Assembly (NCBI RefSeq): GCF_000426505.1
Contig: NZ_KE384531.1
Coordinates: 1 to 64,000 of the forward strand
Source of the DNA: Nisaea denitrificans DSM 18348
GTDB lineage: Bacteria > Pseudomonadota > Alphaproteobacteria > Thalassobaculales > Thalassobaculaceae
DNA: 64,000 nucleotides
Direction of reading: 5' to 3'
The translations under genes and the position numbers were made by a program. This document shows, one piece after another, positions 56,509-64,000 of the stretch. The notes under the pieces were generated by a model that was given only the letters and a program-made list of their open reading frames with translations, was not told the DNA's origin and did not search any database. The first letter of the stretch is position 1. Each line of letters starts with the position of its first letter.

Positions 56509-57563
56509 CAGCTCATCGAGGCGAGGCGCGCGGCCTCGTCTTCGGCGGTCAGGGCGTCGACAAACTCGTCCAGAGCCTCGCCGGCAATCACCTTGTCTAT
56601 TTTGTAGAGCGTCAGGTTGATGCGGTGATCGGACACCCGCCCCTGCGGAAAATTATAGGTCCGGATGCGTTCGGAGCGGTCTCCGCTGCCGATCTGATCC
56701 TTGCGGTCTGCGGCGCGTTCGCTGGCGAGGCGCTGGCGCTCGTGATCGTAAAGCCGGGCGCGTAGGATCTTCATCGCCTTGGCCCGGTTCTTATGCTGCG
56801 ACTTCTCATCCTGTTGGGAGACCACGATGCCCGACGGAATATGCGTGATGCGGACCGCGCTTTCGGTCGTGTTGACGTGCTGGCCGCCGGCGCCGCTGGC
56901 CCGGAACACATCGACCCGGAGATCCTTGTCTTCGATGTTCAGATCGACATCCTCAGCTTCCGGCAGCACTGCGACAGTGGCGGCGGAAGTGTGAATGCGG
57001 CCGCCGGATTCGGTGACCGGCACCCGCTGAACCCGATGCACGCCGGACTCGAACTTGAGGCGCGCGAAGACGGAGCGGCCGGTGATCTCGGCTGTGGCTT
57101 CCTTATAGCCGCCAATGTCGTTCTCGGAGATTTCCATGACCTCGAACTTCCAGCCCTTGAGAGCCGCATAGCGCTGGTACATGCCGAACAGATCGGCGGC
57201 GAACAATGCAGCCTCGTCCCCGCCGGTACCCGCCCGGACTTCGAGGATGGCGTTCTTCTCGTCCGCCTCGTCCTTCGGCAGCAGCAGGATCTGGACGTCG
57301 CGCTCAAGCTCCGGCAGCGCCTTTTCAAGCCGCTGTATTTCCTCTCCGGCCATGTCCGCCATGTCCGGATCTTCCAGCAGCTCTCGGGCATCGGTCAGCT
57401 CCCGGCGCATGTCGTTCAGCTCCGTCACCTTCTGGGCGATGGGCGCGAGTTCCGAGAGTTCTTTCGACAGCTTGGCTATGTCCGAGCTGTCGCCAGAGGC
57501 CAGAATAGCTTCCAGTTCCTTGTGACGGGCCAGCACGCGTTCCAGATTTGCCTGCAAGCTCAC
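56508..57563 (-). CDS. prfA: Peptide chain release factor 1
   Basis: 351 residues. The stop-codon-reading region is in domain 2 ([20 protein letters not shown] contains the PxT-like tripeptide region), and GGQ is at 226-228 in [18 protein letters not shown]. It terminates translation at UAA and UAG. Tightly packed between hemA (4-base overlap) and prmC (1-base overlap). Confidence 0.97.
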   Translation of the reverse strand: MSLQANLERVLARHKELEAILASGDSSDIAKLSKELSELAPIAQKVTELNDMRRELTDARELLEDPDMADMAGEEIQRLEKALPELERDVQILLLPKDEADEKNAILEVRAGTGGDEAALFAADLFGMYQRYAALKGWKFEVMEISENDIGGYKEATAEITGRSVFARLKFESGVHRVQRVPVTESGGRIHTSAATVAVLPEAEDVDLNIEDKDLRVDVFRASGAGGQHVNTTESAVRITHIPSGIVVSQQDEKSQHKNRAKAMKILRARLYDHERQRLASERAADRKDQIGSGDRSERIRTYNFPQGRVSDHRINLTLYKIDKVIAGEALDEFVDALTAEDEAARLASMS

Positions 57564-58852
57564 AGGTCGTCTCCTTGTTCTTGGTCGAGACCGAACAGTT
57601 CCTCCAGCGTGGAGAGTGTCCGGTCGTCCAGATTGTCCGTTGCCGCCAGGCGCCGGAGATGTTCCGACGGGCCGTGCATGATGCGTTTCAGCAACAAGCG
57701 GGTTGCGTCTTCCGCGGAAAGGTTTGGCTGCTCCGCGTGTAATGTCTCGCGCATGCCTTCCAGATGAGCCCGGAGGCGTGCGATGGAGGGTGCGGCGATG
57801 CGCCCGCTCTGGTCCGAGAGGAACCGGGCGACGGCGGCGTCGACCATCTCACGGGCTGCTTCCGCCTCGGCGCGACGGGCATTCTTGCCCTCGGTGGCGG
57901 ACCGTTCCAGATCCTCCAGATCGAACAGGAAAGCTTCATCGATCCTGTTCACCGCCGGGTCGATATCGGCCGGAACCGATAGATCGACCAGAAAGATCGG
58001 GCGGTAGCGGCGCTTCACCAGCGTCTGCCGGATCATTTCCTCAGTCAGCTGGGTGCGGCCTTCTCCGACGGCGGAGATGACGATATCCGCATCGACGAGT
58101 GCATCCGCAAGAGTATCCATGGTGCCGTGGTGTGCCCCGATGGATTTGGCTGTTGCCTCGGCGCGCCGCGCAATGCGGTCGAGCACTGTGACCGGTGTCC
58201 CGTGACTGTTGTGAAGTTGTTCCGCCAGAATGAGGCCGAGCTCGCCCGAGCCAAGCAGCACTGCGCGGGTCCGTTCCAGCGCGCCATGAACGTCGCGGGC
58301 GACAGAAAGGGCGGCAGCGGCAATGGAGACGGGCCCTTCGGCAATACGGGTTTCCCGGCGCACCTGGCGGGCGGCTTCGAAGGCGGCGCTCATGGTTGCG
58401 TCGAGCAGCGGGCCGGAGGATTTCAGGCTGCGTGCCAGCCGATGTCCCGCGCGCATTTGCCCGAGGATCTGAGGCTCGCCGATAACCTGGCTGTCAAGGG
58501 AGGCGGCGACGCGGAACAGATGGCTCACCGCGTCCCCGCCAACATGCCGGTAAAGCAGCGGCTCCAGTAGGGCCGGGTCGAGATCGACTGGGGCGCAGAG
58601 GATCTTCGCGATGATGCTGCGGGCTTCTTCCGGATTGGGGAAAACACCGGCAACCTCGACCCGGTCGCATGTCGAGAGCGGCATGGCTTCCTCAACGCCG
58701 AAGACACGGAGCGAGCGAATCACAACCGGCAACTCTTCGTCGGCGACGAAAAGCTGTTCACGGATCGCATCGGGACAAGTCCGGTGGTTGACGCCGACGA
58801 CGGCGAAGCGGTGCAGGTCCTGAAAAAGCGGGGAAGCGGGGCGGTCCGCCAA
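57560..58852 (-). CDS. hemA: Glutamyl-tRNA reductase
   Basis: 430 residues. It reduces glutamyl-tRNA to glutamate-1-semialdehyde, the first step of the C5 tetrapyrrole pathway. The N-terminal catalytic domain has [10 protein letters not shown] and the nucleophile C62 in LSTCDRVEV. The NADPH domain contains [16 protein letters not shown], and a C-terminal dimerisation helix follows. A C5 pathway is notable, since many alphaproteobacteria use 5-aminolevulinate synthase; members of early-branching orders retain the C5 route. It overlaps prfA by 4 bases. Confidence 0.94.
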   Translation of the reverse strand: MADRPASPLFQDLHRFAVVGVNHRTCPDAIREQLFVADEELPVVIRSLRVFGVEEAMPLSTCDRVEVAGVFPNPEEARSIIAKILCAPVDLDPALLEPLLYRHVGGDAVSHLFRVAASLDSQVIGEPQILGQMRAGHRLARSLKSSGPLLDATMSAAFEAARQVRRETRIAEGPVSIAAAALSVARDVHGALERTRAVLLGSGELGLILAEQLHNSHGTPVTVLDRIARRAEATAKSIGAHHGTMDTLADALVDADIVISAVGEGRTQLTEEMIRQTLVKRRYRPIFLVDLSVPADIDPAVNRIDEAFLFDLEDLERSATEGKNARRAEAEAAREMVDAAVARFLSDQSGRIAAPSIARLRAHLEGMRETLHAEQPNLSAEDATRLLLKRIMHGPSEHLRRLAATDNLDDRTLSTLEELFGLDQEQGDDL

Positions 58853-58863
58853 CGCGCGCCTCG

Positions 58864-60108
58864 CTAGGCCTCGGCGCCGAGATGGTCCCCGATCTTGCCC
58901 AGCGCGACTTCGACCTGCGTGCCTGTATCCAGGTCACGGATCGTCGCTACGCCCTTTTCGAGTTCCGTCTCGCCGATAATGACGGCGTGGCTGGCATTGA
59001 GTTTGTTGGCCCGTTTCATGCGCTTCCCGAGATTGGCCGAATAGCCCATTTCGACAGAGTGCCCCGCCTTGCGCAAGTCGTGCGCGAGCTTGATTGCCGC
59101 GATAGTTGCGGCCTCACCGACCGGGATCAGGGAAATCGGCCGTGCCGGAGCGGCAGGCGCCTCGATCATCATGGCGATCCGCTCGATACCGGCTGCCCAG
59201 CCGACCCCCGGCGTTGAGGGGCCACCCATGGTCTCGATCAACCCGTCATAGCGTCCGCCGGCCATCACTGTGCCTTGGGCGCCGAGCCGGTCGGTGACGA
59301 ACTCGTAGGCGGTGTGGCAATAGTAATCGAGGCCGCGGACCAGCCGGTCATTCTGCTGATAGGGAATTCCGACCGCATCGAGCCCGGCCTTGACCGTGCC
59401 GTAGAAATCTTCGGAAGCCGCATTGAGGTAGTCGCCGAAGGAGGGGGCGTCCGCGACGATCTTCCGGTCACCCTCATCCTTGCTGTCTAGGATACGCAGA
59501 GGGTTCGCGTCCAGCCGCCGGAGGCTGTCCTCGGAGAGGCCGTCCTTGTGGCCCATCAGATACTCGACCAGCGCGCCGCGATAGGCTTGGCGGCTTTCGG
59601 TGTCGCCGAGGGTGTTCAGCTGCAGAACGATGCCTTCGAAAATGCCGAGCGCATCGAGAATATCGGCACCGACCGTGATCACCTCGACATCGGCCTGCGG
59701 TGTCGGCACGCCGATCAGCTCGACGCCAATCTGGTGGAACTGACGCTGGCGACCTTTCTGCGGACGCTCATAGCGGAACATCGGGCCCTGATAGAACAGC
59801 TTCAGCGGCAGATCCTGGGTCAGGCCGCCGGAGATGAAGGCGCGCGCCACGCCTGCCGTGCCTTCTGGACGCAGGGTGATGCTTTCATCGCCCCGGTCGG
59901 TGAAGCTGTACATCTCTTTCGAAACCACGTCCGAGGTCTCGCCGAGGGTGCGGGCGAAGACTTCGGTGAACTCGAAAATCGGCGTCTGAATTTCGCTGAA
60001 ACCGTAGCGACCCGCTGTTTCGAGGGCCGTCTCGACAACATGGCGATGCCGTCGCGCATCCTCACCGAGGAGGTCGTGGGTGCCGCGAACGGGCTGCAAC
60101 TTGGCCAT
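58864..60108 (-). CDS. hisS: Histidyl-tRNA synthetase
   Basis: About 414 residues from the ATG at 60108, which has AGGA 8 bases upstream. An upstream in-frame start at 60129 adds seven residues. Class II motifs: motif 2 is YQGPMFRYERPQKGRQRQFH, the histidine-specific signature is LVRGLDYYCHTAYEFV, and motif 3 is GWAAGIERIAMM. The C-terminal anticodon-binding domain is complete. Eleven bases separate it from hemA. Confidence 0.96.
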   Translation of the reverse strand: MAKLQPVRGTHDLLGEDARRHRHVVETALETAGRYGFSEIQTPIFEFTEVFARTLGETSDVVSKEMYSFTDRGDESITLRPEGTAGVARAFISGGLTQDLPLKLFYQGPMFRYERPQKGRQRQFHQIGVELIGVPTPQADVEVITVGADILDALGIFEGIVLQLNTLGDTESRQAYRGALVEYLMGHKDGLSEDSLRRLDANPLRILDSKDEGDRKIVADAPSFGDYLNAASEDFYGTVKAGLDAVGIPYQQNDRLVRGLDYYCHTAYEFVTDRLGAQGTVMAGGRYDGLIETMGGPSTPGVGWAAGIERIAMMIEAPAAPARPISLIPVGEAATIAAIKLAHDLRKAGHSVEMGYSANLGKRMKRANKLNASHAVIIGETELEKGVATIRDLDTGTQVEVALGKIGDHLGAEA

Positions 60109-60134
60109 GATTGAGGTCCTTTCAAACATCCCCG

Positions 60135-60165
60135 AAACCGACAGAATGCCGGGGAGGCTCGGTTT
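60135..60165 (-). terminator. Possible terminator between ispG and hisS
   Basis: AAACCGA at 60135-60141 pairs with TCGGTTT at 60159-60165 around a 17-base loop that can itself form CCCCG/CGGGG with flanking bases. Weak T-run. It lies in the 126-base interval after the ispG stop. Confidence 0.3.
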
Positions 60166-60234
60166 ATGCCGCGTTTCCGTCCCGGATTCAAACGGATGCA
60201 GTGATTTTGCGTTGGTTGGAAATTCCGGTCGGTG

Positions 60235-61383
60235 TCAGGAAGCCGCCGGAGAAATGATCTGTGCCGGGCTTTCGTCCGCTTCGGCCAGCTCCTTCTCGAT
60301 CTCCGCCGCCTTTTCCTCGACGAGAGAGACCAGATGGTCGACGACATTGTCGTCCTTCAGGCGGTGGTGCGGCAAACCGGCGATGTAGACCTGGTGAGTT
60401 CCCTTGCCGCCGCCGGTGAAGCCGATATCGGTCTCGCGCGCTTCGCCCGGCCCGTTCACAACGCAGCCGATTACCGAAAGGGTCATCGGTGTGGTGATAT
60501 GGGCAAGCCGCTTCTCCAGAACCTCGACAGTCTTGATGACGTCGAACTGTTGGCGGGCGCAGGATGGGCAGGAGATCACGTTCACGCCGCGATGGCGCAG
60601 GTTGAGCGACTTCAGGATGTCGAATCCAACTTTCACCTCGTCCACAGGATCGGAAGAGAGCGAGACCCGGATGGTATCGCCGATACCGCTCCAGAGCAGC
60701 ATGCCCATACCGATAGAAGATTTAACGGAGCCGATGCGGAAACCGCCAGCCTCTGTGATGCCCAGATGCAGTGGGTAATCGCAGGCATCGGCCAGTCCCT
60801 GATAGGCGGCGACCGCAAGGAAGATGTCGGAAGCTTTTACGCTGACTTTCGTCTCGTAGAAGTCGTTGTCTTCCAGGATGCGGATGTGATCGAGCGCGGA
60901 TTCGACCATCGCTTCGGGGCAGGGCTCGCCGTATTTTTCCAGCAGGTGCTTTTCCAGGCTGCCGGCATTGACGCCGATACGGATGGAGCAGCCGTGATCT
61001 TTAGCGGCTTTCACGACTTCACGGACGCGCTCGGCACTGCCGATATTGCCCGGATTGATCCGCAGGCAGGCAGCGCCCGCCTCGGCGGCTTCAATGGCGC
61101 GCTTATAGTGGAAATGGATATCCGCGACGATCGGTACCGGGCTGGCCTTGCAGATTTCCGGCATTGCCGCCGTCGAGTCTTCGTCCGGGCAGGAGACGCG
61201 CACGATGTCGGCACCGGCATCGGCGCATTCCTGGATCTGCGCAATGGTCGCCTTGGCATCCGATGTGAGGGTGTTCGTCATGGTTTGCACTGTGATAGGC
61301 GCATCGCCGCCAACCAGCACATTGCCGACAGAGATCTGACGGGATTTTCGTCTGAAGATGTCGCGGTAGGGCCGCACGCTCAT
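60235..61383 (-). CDS. ispG: 4-hydroxy-3-methylbut-2-enyl diphosphate synthase IspG
   Basis: 382 residues. It converts methylerythritol cyclodiphosphate to HMBPP in the MEP isoprenoid pathway, using a [4Fe-4S] cluster. The N-terminal TIM barrel starts with [20 protein letters not shown]. The cluster ligands are C272, C275 and C307 with E314 ([20 protein letters not shown]). This is the single-insert bacterial form. Confidence 0.96.
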   Translation of the reverse strand: MSVRPYRDIFRRKSRQISVGNVLVGGDAPITVQTMTNTLTSDAKATIAQIQECADAGADIVRVSCPDEDSTAAMPEICKASPVPIVADIHFHYKRAIEAAEAGAACLRINPGNIGSAERVREVVKAAKDHGCSIRIGVNAGSLEKHLLEKYGEPCPEAMVESALDHIRILEDNDFYETKVSVKASDIFLAVAAYQGLADACDYPLHLGITEAGGFRIGSVKSSIGMGMLLWSGIGDTIRVSLSSDPVDEVKVGFDILKSLNLRHRGVNVISCPSCARQQFDVIKTVEVLEKRLAHITTPMTLSVIGCVVNGPGEARETDIGFTGGGKGTHQVYIAGLPHHRLKDDNVVDHLVSLVEEKAAEIEKELAEADESPAQIISPAAS

Positions 61384-61495
61384 GGGATCGATCCGCTCGC
61401 TGTACTCGCCACTGCGAGATGGCGTCCCGGGTCTTATAAAGCAAGCAGACGTCGCGGGTAAACGCCGCCTTCGTGACGATTGATGATTGCTCGCG

Positions 61496-62998
61496 TCAGT
61501 CGGTGGCCGAGTAGGTCAACAAAGTTTCGTCCAACGGGATGTTCCGGGCGATTTTGCCGAACGGGCCGAGGCTCGGAACTTCCGCCCCATTCACGGAAAT
61601 TTTCAGGGCTCCGGCATTCCCGGTAAAGAGCTTCAGCCCGGTGCGGGCTGGAACCTTGTACTGCTCGCCCTTGCGCAGGATGCGGGTCAGCAGCGGAGTG
61701 GCATCGGTGCCGCGGACCTGGACCCAGCTGTCGTCTGTCGCGCTGATCACGATAAGCGGTCCGGCGACGGCTGAAATAGGTTTCGGTCGGCTGTCGATAG
61801 CTGCCGCTTCTGCTTCCGCGACCGACCGCCCGGCCGTTGCGACTTCCTGCCGGGGCATTTCGGGAACGTCCGGGATTTGGGCGGTACCGGGTTCGGGAGC
61901 GGATGCCGGTGCGCTGGCAATCTGTTCCGCCGCCGCTGGCTCTTCAGGCGCGGATAAAGGCAATGCTGTGCTATTGGTGCTGGCCGTCTCGGCTGGTGCC
62001 GGCGTCTCCGCGGCGGGTTCGACAGTCGCTACTGCTTCGCTGCTTGACGGAGCAACAGGTATCTCTGTGTCGATGCTTGTCGCTGCTGCCGTTTCAGGCG
62101 CGGCCGGAGCCGTTTCCGAGGGGCTTACCGCTATCGGTATGTCGTCTGACTGGGGCGCGGGTTCCGGGCTTGCCGATGCCGCGACTGGTGTTGTGACAAC
62201 TGGTGCCACGGTTGTCGCCTCGGCTGCAGGCTCTCCTGCCCGCTCTGGCTGCGCTGAAGCGACTTCGGTCTGCGTTGGGGCGGAAGGCTCTTTGCTGGAA
62301 GCCTGCGCCGTAGTGACGACGCCAACTGCGGTAGGCTGCGTCGTGGCCGACGCGCTTTCCGTTGTTGTCGGGGTGTCGATTGCAGGCTCTTCCAGAAGGA
62401 AGGCCAGCCGGTCCGGTACTTTGGGCGTGAGATCGGAGACCGCGGTTTCCGAGGTCGAGAAATAATACCAGCCGCCGTAGCTGAGAGCCGCGAGGAAGAC
62501 ACCGACAAATACCAATGCCCCGCCGGGTACTTTTCCTTCGGGCGCCGGTGACGGGAACGAGAGTTGCGTCGGTTCCTGCAGCTTTTTGGCTTCGGCCTTG
62601 AAGTCAGTGATCAACGTCGCTGCGTCGAGATCAAGAAGTTGTGCGTAGCTGCGAACATATCCGATGGCATAGGTCAGTCCGGGAAGACTGTCGAAGTCCC
62701 CGTTTTCCAGTGCATCAAGATAGCTGCGCTGGATGCGCAGTTGCTGGGCAATGTCCTGAAGAGAGAGATCTCTTTCAATACGGTGCCGCTGCAAGATTTC
62801 GCCTACTGCAGACCCGTGTTCGGCTTGTTCAACCTGGGGGAGCGGATTTCGCTCAGCAGGGGCAGTGCCTTTCGTTTTGGAGACAAGGCTTGGCGACGCA
62901 AAAGGTTTCACCGTCGCTGCTTGCGGCGTAGTGTTTGCGGTCTTTGACTTTGCGGCATCTTCGATATGCCGGAGTCTTAACTTTGCTTTTGCGCTCAT
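61496..62998 (-). CDS. RodZ-like protein (HTH, membrane anchor, DUF4115)
   Basis: About 500 residues from the ATG at 62998. The frame continues to a TTG at 63049 with no ribosome site. An N-terminal Xre-type HTH occupies residues ~63-130 ([35 protein letters not shown]). One transmembrane segment lies at about 158-180. A long Ala/Thr/Pro/Glu/Ser-rich periplasmic linker (about 190-410) precedes a C-terminal DUF4115 beta domain ([35 protein letters not shown]). This is the RodZ layout, which links MreB to the elongation machinery and shapes the cell. The linker is unusually long. Confidence 0.88.
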   Translation of the reverse strand: MSAKAKLRLRHIEDAAKSKTANTTPQAATVKPFASPSLVSKTKGTAPAERNPLPQVEQAEHGSAVGEILQRHRIERDLSLQDIAQQLRIQRSYLDALENGDFDSLPGLTYAIGYVRSYAQLLDLDAATLITDFKAEAKKLQEPTQLSFPSPAPEGKVPGGALVFVGVFLAALSYGGWYYFSTSETAVSDLTPKVPDRLAFLLEEPAIDTPTTTESASATTQPTAVGVVTTAQASSKEPSAPTQTEVASAQPERAGEPAAEATTVAPVVTTPVAASASPEPAPQSDDIPIAVSPSETAPAAPETAAATSIDTEIPVAPSSSEAVATVEPAAETPAPAETASTNSTALPLSAPEEPAAAEQIASAPASAPEPGTAQIPDVPEMPRQEVATAGRSVAEAEAAAIDSRPKPISAVAGPLIVISATDDSWVQVRGTDATPLLTRILRKGEQYKVPARTGLKLFTGNAGALKISVNGAEVPSLGPFGKIARNIPLDETLLTYSATD

Positions 62999-63171
62999 AT
63001 CATCCACGACCTGGTTGCCCGCGAATATTGCGTCTGTTTGGCTACACAATTTTTGCAGTTATTATTCCGAAAAACTCACTGCGACACCATGGAGTAACCA
63101 ACCGTCAAAGCCAAGTTAGATTAAATTCTCTAATGAATCAATGATCTATTCGGATTTTTCGATCTGGAGAC

Positions 63172-64000
63172 TCAGGTTGGGATTTGATGATCGCGTGCGA
63201 AAGCCTTCAAATGATCAGTGATGCGACCTTCCTGCGTTTCCAGTAATCTAGACATAAGTACTTGCAAGTCGCTGTAATTTAACGATCTTACGGTTTCTTT
63301 GATCGGGCCGATCGAGGCTGCCGCCATGGATAAACGGTGATAGCCGATTCCGATGAGGGCCATTGCTCCAATTCTTGATCCGGCCATCTCTCCACATAAA
63401 GTCAATGGCTTATCGTGCTTTTTACATGCATTGGATATATCTCTGAGCAGTCGGAGAAAGGGAACGGACACGGCATCGTACCGATGGGTCACGCGCTGGT
63501 CTCCCCGGTCCGCTGCGAAGAAGAACTGCTGTAGATCGTTGCTGCCGACAGAGAGAAAGTCGACTCTGCTCAAGATTTCGGGAAGTTGCCATGCCAGAGA
63601 CGGAACCTCGAGCATGCTGCCAAGACGCAACTTCGCCGGCAGAATGTCGCCGCGCCGCACCGCCCGTTCGAGCTCCCGGTCAAGAATAGAGCGGGCCGTA
63701 TCGAACTCCGCAACGGTGGAAACCATTGGAAACATCAAATCGACCGGCTTGCCGGCAGAGGCTCGTAAAATCGCGCGGATCTGGTTGCGCAGGAGGCTCG
63801 GGTGATCGACGGATATCCGGATCGACCTCCAGCCGAGGGCTGGATTGTCTCCGGGGTCATGGTCGAACGCCTGGATGTGTTTGTCGCCACCCGCATCCAG
63901 GGTGCGGAAGGTGACGGGCCGTCCGCTCGCCGCGTCGAGGACACGGCGATAGACGTCGGTCTGTTGCGACACGTCCGGGATGTCACGACGGACGATGAAG
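63172..64000 (-). CDS. ptsP: Phosphoenolpyruvate-protein phosphotransferase PtsP, C-terminal part
   Basis: The frame is open at the right edge; the 276 visible codons cover the PEP-binding TIM barrel. Visible motifs are TFRTLDAGGDKH, GWRSIRISVDHP, LMFPMVSTVAEFD, LRLGSMLEVPSLAW, FLSVGSNDLQQFFFAADR and LTLCGEMAGS, the last with the catalytic acid Cys. The family phosphorylates HPr-like proteins from PEP. The neighbourhood with prfA points to the nitrogen-type PtsP (with a GAF domain outside the window), which I cannot see. Confidence 0.92.
   Translation of the reverse strand, partial: FIVRRDIPDVSQQTDVYRRVLDAASGRPVTFRTLDAGGDKHIQAFDHDPGDNPALGWRSIRISVDHPSLLRNQIRAILRASAGKPVDLMFPMVSTVAEFDTARSILDRELERAVRRGDILPAKLRLGSMLEVPSLAWQLPEILSRVDFLSVGSNDLQQFFFAADRGDQRVTHRYDAVSVPFLRLLRDISNACKKHDKPLTLCGEMAGSRIGAMALIGIGYHRLSMAAASIGPIKETVRSLNYSDLQVLMSRLLETQEGRITDHLKAFARDHQIPT

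Noticed and set aside
60232-61461. 409-codon plus-strand open frame opposite ispG
   Set aside because: Antisense to IspG with conserved cluster cysteines; no independent evidence of coding.

Overview
The window looks like the chromosome of a high-GC marine-type alphaproteobacterium, most likely in or near the Rhodospirillales. The evidence is a full system I cytochrome c maturation operon, a DUF4167 gene next to prmC/prfA, a ptsP/ispG/hisS/hemA/prfA/prmC/clpB housekeeping block, and a pseudaminic acid locus with TPR proteins. The genus is not determinable from what I can see.

Region 1 (1-26400) is a hybrid PKS-NRPS lipopeptide cluster. The minus strand carries a 3339-residue megasynthase (FAAL-ACP-KS-AT-KR-ACP-KS-KR-ACP). 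Its stop overlaps by 4 bases the start of an NRPS that runs off the left edge (TubC-type docking domain, then C-A-T, C-A-T, C-A). Read literally, a free fatty acid is activated, extended by two malonyl units, each reduced to a hydroxyl, and passed to an NRPS whose first adenylation domain has a proline-type code. Module 2 of the PKS has no acyltransferase. To the right lie an Sfp-type phosphopantetheinyl transferase, a secreted lectin-like protein, a small membrane protein, a coiled-coil DUF697 membrane protein, a prohibitin/stomatin-like protein and a SyrD/PvdE-type peptide exporter. The right edge of this region abuts a frameshifted 3' remnant of a luciferase-like monooxygenase gene, which may mark the insertion point.

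Region 2 (26400-29260) has a DHCW-type cupin, a crotonase-fold enzyme and a class III CoA-transferase, followed by a gene-free divergent interval with a strong bidirectional terminator.

Region 3 (29264-36763) is ccmABCDEFGHI in order: heme export and handling, apocytochrome thiol reduction and heme ligation. It is followed by a polar amino acid ABC transporter (ATPase, binding protein, two permeases; 36878-40137), a GNAT acetyltransferase and an EamA-family transporter.

Region 4 (41723-50692) is a surface or flagellin glycosylation locus. Three TPR proteins with glycosyltransferase-9-like C-termini and pseI lie on the minus strand. Divergent to them are pseG, an spsF-type cytidylyltransferase and a pseudaminic-acid-associated methyltransferase. 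PseB, PseC and PseH are not in the window.

Region 5 (50746-64000) is housekeeping: clpB, a MOSC protein, DUF4167, prmC, prfA, hemA, hisS, ispG, a RodZ-like protein and the 3' part of ptsP. No tRNA, rRNA, CRISPR array, IS element or integrase was recognised.
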